Positions 8,568 to 15,191 of a stretch of 45,057 nucleotides of DNA are shown piece after piece. Each line of letters starts with the position of its first letter. The first letter of the stretch is position 1. The notes under the pieces are model-generated. The model saw nothing but the letters and a program-made list of their open reading frames with translations. It made no database searches and was not told where the DNA came from. The stretch comes from Bacteroidia bacterium (lineage in GTDB: Bacteria; Bacteroidota; Bacteroidia; B-17B0; Aurantibacillaceae). The stretch lies in NCBI GenBank assembly GCA_026003255.1, contig BPGX01000008.1, positions 69,266 through 114,322 of the forward strand. The letters are read 5' to 3'. Made by a program: the position numbers and the translations under genes.

Positions 8568-8754
8568 TACGTGCGTATTAGTGGCAAATAAAAAAAATAA
8601 TCTGCGATAATCCGCTCACCCTGTTAAATATAGCAACAATTTAACAGGGTAAATCTGTGTCATCTGTGTGTTATTAAAATATTCGTGCATTCGTGGCAAT
8701 TAAAAAATAAATCTGCGTTAATCCGACTCAATCAGTGTTATCTGTGTGCTATTA
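8568..8754 (+). repeat. Intergenic repeat family A, two tandem forward units
   Basis: Unit 2 (8681-8754) is the best-preserved copy in the window: ATTCGTGCATTCGTGGCAA, an A-rich spacer, ATCTGCGTTAATCCG, ACTCAATCAGTG, then TTATCTGTGTGCTATT. Unit 1 (8568-8676) is decayed at its left end (TACGTGCGTATTAGTGG). It is interrupted by a 33-base hairpin at 8618-8650 before AAATCTGTGTCATCTGTGTG. The repeats fill the 222-base gap between the 116-aa gene and engB. Confidence 0.8.
8618..8650. repeat. 12-bp perfect inverted repeat inside repeat unit 1
   Basis: ACCCTGTTAAAT (8618-8629) pairs perfectly with ATTTAACAGGGT (8639-8650) around a 9-base loop. It sits between the ATCTGCG and ATCTGTG parts of a family A unit, so it looks like an insertion or a loop specific to this copy. 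It lies downstream of engB on the minus strand and could serve as a weak terminator, but no U-tract follows on that strand. Confidence 0.6.
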
Positions 8755-8760
8755 TGATTA

Positions 8761-9354
8761 TCAACTCCCCATCACATACTCCAAAAACTCCAACAACTCT
8801 TCCCTCCCAACTTTCTCCGTTGCAGAAGTAGCAAAGATATTCGGAGTAGTATCAAATAGTTTATAAAATTCCTTTTCAAAGTATTGTAGTTGCTTGTTTA
8901 ATTGGGATTTAGAAAGTTTGTCAATTTTAGTCAACACAACAGCAAATGGCAATTGATTTTGTCCTAACCAGAGAATAAATTCTTTATCGGATTTTTGAAA
9001 TTCTAATCGGCTGTCTATCAATACCATCGTACATTTCAAAGTATCTCGTTTTAGAATGTAGGTTTCAATCATCTTTTGAAACTTTTTTCTTTCATCTTGC
9101 GAAACTTTGGCAAATCCATAACCCGGTAAGTCCACGAGATACCAATTACCATTCACTAAATAATGATTGATTGTTCGTGTCTTACCCGGCGTTTCAGATA
9201 CTTTGGCTAATTTTTTATTATCACAAATAAGATTAATCAAAGAACTTTTTCCTACATTACTTCTGCCAATAAAAGCTATTTCAGGATAAAATGGCTTTGG
9301 ACATTCTTCAATTTTAGAAGCACTTTTGATAAACTCTACTTTTTTAATTTGCAT
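8761..9354 (-). CDS. engB: Ribosome biogenesis GTP-binding protein EngB (YihA/YsxC)
   Basis: This 197-residue TRAFAC GTPase is needed for late large-subunit assembly. The P-loop is GRSNVGKSS (30-38), the G2 region has TPGKTRTINHY, G3 is DLPGYG (75-80), G4 is TKIDK and G5 is ATSATEK. The length matches the family. The start at 9354 (MQIKKVEFIKSA) is chosen because it sits just before the conserved domain. The same frame remains open to 9483, but that part reads through a family A repeat and is not coding. Confidence 0.95.
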   Translation of the reverse strand: MQIKKVEFIKSASKIEECPKPFYPEIAFIGRSNVGKSSLINLICDNKKLAKVSETPGKTRTINHYLVNGNWYLVDLPGYGFAKVSQDERKKFQKMIETYILKRDTLKCTMVLIDSRLEFQKSDKEFILWLGQNQLPFAVVLTKIDKLSKSQLNKQLQYFEKEFYKLFDTTPNIFATSATEKVGREELLEFLEYVMGS

Positions 9355-9400
9355 CCGAGAATAATTAGAGAGGCAAAAATAAGATAAATTTGGGATTATA

Positions 9401-9449
9401 TGGAACACAGATGACACAGATAAAAACAGATTTTCGCAGATGTTTATCA
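9401..9449 (-). repeat. Intergenic repeat family A, reverse copy upstream of the GxxExxY gene
   Basis: The copy reads TGGAACACAGATGACACAG, ATAAAAACAG, then ATTTTCGCAGATG, which is the reverse orientation of the 8681-8754 unit. It lies between the divergent engB (start 9354) and GxxExxY (start 9553) genes, so it sits in their shared promoter region. Confidence 0.7.
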
Positions 9450-9552
9450 ATGCGAGAATACATTTATTATCCCCAATTTTCAAAATTTATTGTTTACATT
9501 AAAGAATTATTCAATAACTTTATGCACAGAACTTTAGATTGAATATTATTTT

Positions 9553-9957
9553 ATGCATTTAGATGATTACAAGCACAAAGATGTAACTGATAAAATCATT
9601 AAGGCATTTTACAAAGTTTACAATACACTCGGCTACGGATTCCTAGAAAAAGTATATGAAAATGCCATGATTCTCGAATTAAGAAGTTTAGATTTAATTG
9701 TTGAAAAACAAAAAATGATAAAAGTATATTATGAAGGATTAGAAGTCGGGGAATACTTTGCAGATTTAATTGTAGAAAATTCTGTTATTATTGAACTAAA
9801 AGCGTCTGAAACATTATGTAAAGAACATGAATCACAACTCATTAATTATTTAAAAGCAACAGATATAGAAATTGGATTACTTTTAAACTTTGGGAAAACA
9901 CCTGAATTTAAAAGAAAGATATTTACTAATGATAAAAAGAAAATATTAAGCCAATAA
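9553..9957 (+). CDS. GxxExxY family protein (PD-(D/E)XK nuclease-like)
   Basis: This 134-residue protein carries the family-naming motif G29-F-L-E32-K-V-Y35 after a helix (DKIIKAFYKVYNTLGY). It also has a plausible nuclease core: D71 in YFADLIVEN and E81-x-K83 in VIIELKASE, which fits the D...ExK active site of PD-(D/E)XK enzymes. The C-terminus, LLLNFGKTPEFKRKIF, is the usual family end. Biochemical function is unknown for the family. It stands alone, divergent from engB, and lies between family A repeat copies on both sides (9401-9449 and 9988-10078). The low-GC, Lys-rich composition matches its neighbours. Confidence 0.9.
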   Translation: MHLDDYKHKDVTDKIIKAFYKVYNTLGYGFLEKVYENAMILELRSLDLIVEKQKMIKVYYEGLEVGEYFADLIVENSVIIELKASETLCKEHESQLINYLKATDIEIGLLLNFGKTPEFKRKIFTNDKKKILSQ

Positions 9958-9987
9958 ATGCATATCATAGATAACCACATAATTATC

Positions 9988-10078
9988 AATAGAACACTGA
10001 TATACGCTGATTTAAACAGATTATCAATGATTAATAATCTGTGTAAATCTATCCAATCTGCGTTATCTGTGTTCTATC
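9988..10078. repeat. Intergenic repeat family A, near-complete palindrome
   Basis: The left arm (AATAGAACACTGATATACGC, TGATTTAAACAGATTATC) is the inverted match of the right arm (AATCTGTGTAAATC, TATCCAATCTGCG, TTATCTGTGTTCTATC) around TTAATAA. It starts 30 bases after the GxxExxY stop and ends 16 bases before the next gene. The arms would form a long imperfect hairpin that could end transcription of the nuclease gene. Confidence 0.8.
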
Positions 10079-10094
10079 TAATATAAGATATAAG

Positions 10095-10817
10095 ATGAAT
10101 GATTCAATAAACACGCTCCAACAACAGCATCAAAAAATACTTGAACTGATTAAGGAAAAATCGGTATTAAAACAGGATGTGTTTTTCAATACCATTCACA
10201 CGTTCAATAATTTTCGTACATACAGCAAAGAAATTATTAATAATCTTAAAGAAGAAGTATCAAAAATAGATAAGCGAATTGGCATTCAATACACTGAAGT
10301 GAATCAGTTTGCTTATCAAATTAAAGTGGCCGGTGATATTCTGGAATTTTTTATGCACACCAATGTTTTTGAAATAGAAAAATCTTCACCGCTTTACAAA
10401 TCTCCCTATATCAAACAAAATCCACTAAATGCCTATTGCGGCATCATTTATGTATACAACTTTATGGCAGATTCCTTCAAATACAACCGACCCAATGACA
10501 TAGGTATTCTTACAGCACGAATCTTTATCAACAAAGACAATCATTTTTTTATTGAAACCAAACTTCCAATGGCCAGCAAGTTCAGCAATTTTTCATTAGA
10601 ACCTATCAACGAATACACTATTAAAGAAATTATCAACGAACTCATCATACACTCTATTCAATTTGATTTAACTACCCCACCTTTTGATGCGCTCAAAGAA
10701 ATTTCTGTAAGTGAAATTAACGAACGCACCAGCTGGATTACCTTGCGTACTGGCAAACGACTTGGTTTTTTCACAGATTCTGGCAAGGATGATGATGATT
10801 TTAGTTTTCAACTATAA
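10095..10817 (+). CDS. Conserved hypothetical protein, 240 aa
   Basis: I do not recognise a family by name. The N-terminal 90 residues are predicted helical or coiled-coil (LQQQHQKILELIKEKSV, EIINNLKEEVSKIDKR). A mixed alpha/beta domain follows (YCGIIYVYNFMADSFKYN, IGILTARIFINKDNHFFIE). The C-terminus is acidic (SGKDDDDFSFQL). There is no signal peptide or membrane segment, so it is likely cytoplasmic. It ends 9 bases before lpxD and heads the plus-strand run to panC, so it is probably co-transcribed with these. Confidence 0.75.
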   Translation: MNDSINTLQQQHQKILELIKEKSVLKQDVFFNTIHTFNNFRTYSKEIINNLKEEVSKIDKRIGIQYTEVNQFAYQIKVAGDILEFFMHTNVFEIEKSSPLYKSPYIKQNPLNAYCGIIYVYNFMADSFKYNRPNDIGILTARIFINKDNHFFIETKLPMASKFSNFSLEPINEYTIKEIINELIIHSIQFDLTTPPFDALKEISVSEINERTSWITLRTGKRLGFFTDSGKDDDDFSFQL

Positions 10818-10826
10818 ATTCCTGTT

Positions 10827-11759
10827 ATGAACTTTTCTCCTGTAAACATTCAAACTATTGCTTACATTCTCAATGCAGAACTGACCGGTAATAAAGAACT
10901 TATTGTTTCCGGTATTAATGAAATTCATTGCGTAAACGATGGCGATATTGTTTTTGTTGACCATCCCAAATATTACGATAAAGCGTTGAATTCAAAAGCC
11001 AGTGCTATTATTATTAATCAAAAAGTGGAATGCCCGGAAGGTAAAGCATTGATAATTCATCCACAGCCATTCACCGCATTTAACATCCTGATTCGATATT
11101 TTCAACCCATTCAGTATTCAACAACTCTTATTAGCCCAACAGCAAAGATTGGCAAAAACACGATTGTATTTCCCAATGTTTATATTGGGAACCATGTTCA
11201 AATAGGGGAAAATTCTATCATTTATCCTAATGTTGTAATATATGACAATTGCATTGTAGGTAATAATGTCAAAATTCACGCTAATACTACCATTGGTGCC
11301 GATGCGTTTTATTACAAAAAACACCCGGATAGTTTTGAACAATTAGAAACCTGCGGAAATGTGGTGATTGAAGATTTTGTACACATTGGTGCTAATTGTA
11401 CCATTGATAAAGGAGTAACTTCATCGACAGTAATTGGCGCACATTCAAAAATTGATAATCACGTGCATATCGGACACGATACGAAAATTGGAAAACGTTG
11501 TTTGATTGCGGCACACACAGGTATTGCAGGGGCAACTGTTATTGGTGATAGAGTTACCATCTGGGGACAGGTCGGCATTTCCAGTGGATTAAAGATAGGT
11601 AACGATGTAACGATTTTAGCACAATCTGGTGTGGGAGAAAATATCCCGGACGGACAAACGTATTTTGGTTCTCCTGCCGGTCCTGCCAAAGAAAAAATGC
11701 GGGAAGTATTTGCCTTAAAACAATTGGTAAAATTGATTCACAAACTTTACGACAAATAA
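10827..11759 (+). CDS. lpxD: UDP-3-O-acylglucosamine N-acyltransferase LpxD-like
   Basis: The N-terminal uridine-binding domain (1-95) is followed by a left-handed parallel beta-helix made of hexapeptide repeats (about 103-275, e.g. ISPTAKIGKNTIVFPNVYIG). The catalytic histidine is predicted as H217 in VHIGHDTKIG. The following AAHTGIAGATVIGDRVTIWG and FGSPAGPAKEKMRE segments are typical of LpxD. It transfers a 3-hydroxyacyl chain from ACP to UDP-acylglucosamine in lipid A synthesis. At 310 residues it is about 30 shorter than E. coli LpxD, mainly at the C-terminal helices. Many Bacteroidota carry a second LpxD homologue, so this could be a paralogue rather than the main enzyme. Confidence 0.88.
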   Translation: MNFSPVNIQTIAYILNAELTGNKELIVSGINEIHCVNDGDIVFVDHPKYYDKALNSKASAIIINQKVECPEGKALIIHPQPFTAFNILIRYFQPIQYSTTLISPTAKIGKNTIVFPNVYIGNHVQIGENSIIYPNVVIYDNCIVGNNVKIHANTTIGADAFYYKKHPDSFEQLETCGNVVIEDFVHIGANCTIDKGVTSSTVIGAHSKIDNHVHIGHDTKIGKRCLIAAHTGIAGATVIGDRVTIWGQVGISSGLKIGNDVTILAQSGVGENIPDGQTYFGSPAGPAKEKMREVFALKQLVKLIHKLYDK

Positions 11760-11766
11760 AATCACT

Positions 11767-12213
11767 ATGAGAAAAATATTAAATATCTTTAGTTTAATCC
11801 TACTTTTCTCATGTCAAAATGAAAATTCAAACACGAATGTTTCTGCTACTAAAGATACCATATCTTCAAAAGCAGACACAGTAAGAAACAATGAAAACAC
11901 CCCATCCAATCAAAGAATACTCACACAAGTTCCTTCCAACTTAATAATAATAGCAACAGGTACAGAGCCAGGATGGATATTAAACATTTACTCAAACAAA
12001 TATGAATTTATAGCAGATTACGGAAAAGACACATTAAGCGGCGAGAGAACATTTAATATAGATGAAGTTCCAATATATTTTACCAGCAGTGATTTAAGCT
12101 TTAAAATTGACAAGAAAAATTGCATTGCTATTTCCGGTGAAACATTGGATTTATCGGTAGAAGTAAAATATAAGGGGGAAGTATTAAAAGGTTGTGGAAA
12201 AATATTGAAGTAG
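11767..12213 (+). CDS. Small lipoprotein with COG3650-like domain
   Basis: Signal peptide with lipobox ILLFSC (C16) is followed by a Ser/Thr/Asn-rich linker to about residue 60. A compact domain begins ATGTEPGWILNIY and ends VLKGCGKIL. The TEPGW opening and the G-C-G closing motif resemble the uncharacterised COG3650 domain found in many envelope lipoproteins. It is likely anchored in the membrane; function is unknown. It sits 7 bases after lpxD and 3 bases before panC, so it is translated from the same mRNA. Confidence 0.75.
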   Translation: MRKILNIFSLILLFSCQNENSNTNVSATKDTISSKADTVRNNENTPSNQRILTQVPSNLIIIATGTEPGWILNIYSNKYEFIADYGKDTLSGERTFNIDEVPIYFTSSDLSFKIDKKNCIAISGETLDLSVEVKYKGEVLKGCGKILK

Positions 12214-12216
12214 AGT

Positions 12217-13050
12217 ATGCTAATCCTCAAAACAGCAAAAGAGTTATTGGATTTAAGAAATTCTCAGAAAAATAAAAGCATTGGATTTGTGCCCACAATG
12301 GGCGCATTGCATCAGGGACATTTAGAATTAGTCAAGCATTCTATCGTAGAAAACGATTTTACTTATGTGAGCATCTTTGTCAATCCTTTGCAATTCAACA
12401 ATAAAGAAGATTTGGAAAAATATCCACGCACGATTGAAAAAGATATTGGATTATTAGAATCTATTGATACAGATGCTGTTTTTATACCTGAATACGCTGA
12501 AGTGTATAATGCAGGAATTTCGTATGATACCATAGATTTATCTTACTTGAATTCCATTTTAGAAGGGCCAAAACGTCCCGGGCATTTTGATGGTGTTGTT
12601 AAAGTAGTAAGTATTTTATTTAAACTTATTCAACCTGATAAAGCATATTTTGGATTAAAAGATTTTCAGCAGGTTAAAGTGATTGAAAAATTGATAAAGG
12701 ACAAACAATATCCCATTCGGCTTGTCCCTTGCCCTACTGTTCGAGAAGTTGATGGACTGGCAATGAGTTCAAGAAATGTTCGTCTATCCCCTGATGCAAG
12801 AAAAAAGGCGGCAATGATTTATCAATGGTTATTGAAAGCCAGAGATTTATACCAACAAGGATGCACAGTCAAGGAGATTGAAAAGATAATTATTGAAGAC
12901 ATTCAGAAGCATTCCGATTTTCAATTAGATTATTTTGAAATCCGAGACGCTAATGATTTATCACCAATACACAATGCTCAGCAACCTGCAGTGGCTCTGA
13001 TTGCCGTTTACTTAGATGGAGTGCGGTTGATTGATAATTTGATGTTATAA
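12217..13050 (+). CDS. panC: Pantoate--beta-alanine ligase PanC
   Basis: This 277-residue enzyme catalyses the last step of pantothenate synthesis (pantoate + beta-alanine + ATP). The HIGH-type motif lies in PTMGALHQGH (26-35). FVNPLQFNNKEDLEKYPR, GPKRPGHFDGVV, KAYFGLKDFQQ and the KMSKS-like loop LAMSSRNVRLS are all present. The length is normal for the family. The ATG at 12217 directly follows the stop of the lipoprotein gene, and the frame closes facing the convergent Fic gene 41 bases on. Confidence 0.97.
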   Translation: MLILKTAKELLDLRNSQKNKSIGFVPTMGALHQGHLELVKHSIVENDFTYVSIFVNPLQFNNKEDLEKYPRTIEKDIGLLESIDTDAVFIPEYAEVYNAGISYDTIDLSYLNSILEGPKRPGHFDGVVKVVSILFKLIQPDKAYFGLKDFQQVKVIEKLIKDKQYPIRLVPCPTVREVDGLAMSSRNVRLSPDARKKAAMIYQWLLKARDLYQQGCTVKEIEKIIIEDIQKHSDFQLDYFEIRDANDLSPIHNAQQPAVALIAVYLDGVRLIDNLML

Positions 13051-13091
13051 AAGGGCTTATTTTTCGTTCTAAATGTTCCCGGTTTAATGTT

Positions 13092-14075
13092 TTAATTTTC
13101 TGTCCCCAACAACAACTTAATAACACCGATCATTTTTTCTTTATCGTTCGGATTAGATTCTGCAATCAATAATGTCAGTGATGTTAGTGCTTCTGGATTT
13201 ATTTTATTCTCATAGGGATAATTGGCTTTTTGAAGGAACCATACAAATGCAAATGCGCCACAGCGTTTATTACCATCTACAAAAGGATGATTTTTTACAA
13301 TAAAATAGAGTAAATGCGCTGCTTTTTCTTCAATTGTTGGATAAGCATCTTCACCAAAGACAGTTTGAAAAACATTGGCAAAAATGCCTTTAAGAGCATC
13401 TTTTGTTTTTTCCAATGCAAATAATTCTGTGGCTTCACCTTTATTTATCAATTGTTTTTTAAGTAACCCTATGTCCTTAAATAATTCTTCTGCTGTAATT
13501 AGAACTTCCTTTTTGGTGCCAAGTGATGGGAAAACATTTTTGTCGTATCTTTCAAGTGCAAAAAAAGTATTGGAGAATGATTGTATTAAAGTGAGTATAT
13601 CCTTCGCCTCAATAAGTGTGTTATTTTGTATTAATTTTTTTAGGTCTTCTAATGTTTGTAAAAAAAATTGTTCTTGCTGTAAACGATGAAAGTTAATGCT
13701 ATACCCTTTGATTAGATATTCTTTCAAGCGTTGAGTAGCCCATATTCTAAATTGCGTTGCACGTTTACTATTGACGCGATAACCCACAGCAATTATAGCA
13801 TCTAAATTATAATACTTAACCTGTTTAACTTGATTTTTACCTGATATTGCACCATGTTGAGTGGTATGTTCCAAAATGGAACATACCATAGATTCGTTCA
13901 ATTCTCCATCTTTAAATATATTTCTTAGATGCTTAGTAATGGCAGGACGTTGAACTCCAAATAATTGAGCAATCTGTTGCTGAGTAAGCCAAACTGTTTC
14001 GTCTTCTAAACGTACTTCAATTTCAGTTTTATTATCGTCTGTTTGATAAATGAGTATTTCGCCTTTGCTTTCCAT
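13092..14075 (-). CDS. RhuM-family protein with C-terminal Fic/Doc domain
   Basis: The N-terminal half (about 1-130) is a RhuM-type DNA-binding domain: VWLTQQQIAQLFGVQRPAIT is a helix-turn-helix, followed by YYNLDAIIAVGYRVNSKRAT and FRIWATQRLKEYLIKGYSI. The C-terminal half holds a complete Fic motif HPFVDGNKR (263-271), with the catalytic histidine H263. Fic enzymes transfer AMP or another phosphate-linked group to target proteins. No [S/T]xxxE[G/N] inhibitory helix is obvious, and no separate small antitoxin ORF lies beside it. It is a putative accessory or toxin-like gene, with the LRR gene 20 bases upstream on the same strand. Confidence 0.9.
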   Translation of the reverse strand: MESKGEILIYQTDDNKTEIEVRLEDETVWLTQQQIAQLFGVQRPAITKHLRNIFKDGELNESMVCSILEHTTQHGAISGKNQVKQVKYYNLDAIIAVGYRVNSKRATQFRIWATQRLKEYLIKGYSINFHRLQQEQFFLQTLEDLKKLIQNNTLIEAKDILTLIQSFSNTFFALERYDKNVFPSLGTKKEVLITAEELFKDIGLLKKQLINKGEATELFALEKTKDALKGIFANVFQTVFGEDAYPTIEEKAAHLLYFIVKNHPFVDGNKRCGAFAFVWFLQKANYPYENKINPEALTSLTLLIAESNPNDKEKMIGVIKLLLGTEN

Positions 14076-14095
14076 TACTCATTATTAAAAAAAAT

Positions 14096-14749
14096 CTACC
14101 AAGAACATTTGCAAGGTGGAGAAAAATAAATTTTAGTTTCTGGTAAAAGTGATTGAATGTAATTTTGTTGTTGTTCATTTAATAGTATACTTCGTAAATC
14201 CATCTTTTTCAATCGATGCAATCTTGAGAGCGTTTCAGGAAAATAAAACAAATTGTTATCCCATAAATCCAACATTTGCAGCCGTTCCAGATTACCAATT
14301 TCATCTGGTAAACTATCAATGTTATTTTGATTAAGATTCAAATAATACAAATACTTCAAATTGCCAATACTTTTAGGTATTTTAGAGATATTACATTTGC
14401 TACAAGCAAAATACTGCAACAATTTAAGTGAGTCCAGATCTTCAGGCAACTCTTTGATATTATTTTTACTCAAATCCAGATATTGAAGGTTTTTAAATTG
14501 ATAGATTTCTTTTGGAAAGGACTTGAATTTCTTTTTTCGTAAAACAAGTTTGTATACCTTATCAGGAGATTTTAGCGCGGAATCTAAACTGGTAAAAGCA
14601 TAAGTTCTTGATAATGAGACAGAATCTAATAAAATTTGTGGAGTATCACTCCATATTTTTTCAGAAATTTGTGGAGTAACACACCCAATTTTTAGGATTA
14701 ATAAAATAGTTAATGTAAAATTTATCTGTAGACAATTTAGCAATTTCAT
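14096..14749 (-). CDS. Leucine-rich repeat protein, probably exported
   Basis: After a hydrophobic N-terminal segment (FTLTILLILKIGC) come about five LRRs between residues 70 and 190. Examples are LQYLDLSKNNIKELPEDLD, LYYLNLNQNNIDSLPDEI and LQMLDLWDNNLFYFPETL. The chain ends in a cysteine-containing tail, SPPCKCSW. C23 could be a lipidation site, but the -3 residue is Lys rather than Leu, so the lipobox is weak. LRRs of this kind bind proteins or surface ligands; the partner is unknown. It lies between the RidA and RhuM-Fic genes on the same strand. Confidence 0.8.
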   Translation of the reverse strand: MKLLNCLQINFTLTILLILKIGCVTPQISEKIWSDTPQILLDSVSLSRTYAFTSLDSALKSPDKVYKLVLRKKKFKSFPKEIYQFKNLQYLDLSKNNIKELPEDLDSLKLLQYFACSKCNISKIPKSIGNLKYLYYLNLNQNNIDSLPDEIGNLERLQMLDLWDNNLFYFPETLSRLHRLKKMDLRSILLNEQQQNYIQSLLPETKIYFSPPCKCSW

Positions 14750-14760
14750 AGTTCGTTATC

Positions 14761-15180
14761 TTATTCAATAGTAGCAATAACCTTTAATTCAATAGCAATG
14801 GGCGTAGGTAAAGCATTCACTTCAACCGTGGTTCTGCACGGCGGATTTTCTTTGAAATATTCTGCCCAAATTTTATTGAATGTTTTAAAGTCATCTTTCA
14901 TATTGGTAAGAAAAACTGTTACATCTACTACTTTATCTAAACTACTCCCTGCTTCTTCCAGGACGTGTTTGACATTTTGAAAAACGCTGTGCGTTTGTTT
15001 TTCAATATCGTAAGAAATTACATTACCTTTTTCATCTAAAACAACGCCCGGAATTGTTTTACTTCCTCTTTCTCTTGGACCAATCCCACTTAAAAACAAC
15101 AAGTTTCCTACTCTTTTAGCGTGGGGATAGTGCCCTACTGGTTCTGGTGCTTTTTGAGAATGAATGTCTTTTGTTTCCAT
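14761..15180 (-). CDS. RidA/YjgF/2-aminomuconate deaminase family protein
   Basis: This is a 139-residue trimeric enamine/imine deaminase-like protein. It contains GNLLFLSGIGPRERGSKT, the helix QTHSVFQNVKHVLEEAGSSL, VTVFLTNMKDDF and the substrate-binding arginine in CRTTVEVNALPTP near the end. The longer GPRERG insertion is closer to the AmnD-like branch than to canonical RidA. However, no tryptophan or 2-aminophenol breakdown genes lie nearby. The start at 15180 (METKDIHS) is preferred because the upstream ATG at 15198 would overlap the preceding gene's stop. It probably clears reactive enamines from PLP enzymes. Confidence 0.88.
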   Translation of the reverse strand: METKDIHSQKAPEPVGHYPHAKRVGNLLFLSGIGPRERGSKTIPGVVLDEKGNVISYDIEKQTHSVFQNVKHVLEEAGSSLDKVVDVTVFLTNMKDDFKTFNKIWAEYFKENPPCRTTVEVNALPTPIAIELKVIATIE

Positions 15181-15191
15181 AGTTTTTAATT

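Noticed and set aside
9355..9483. N-terminal extension of EngB
   Set aside because: The extra 43 codons pass through a family A repeat and precede the conserved start MQIKKVEFIKSA.
8568..10078. Possible CRISPR array because of recurring repeats
   Set aside because: Units differ in orientation, spacing and length, lie around genes, and have no regular unique spacers or cas genes.
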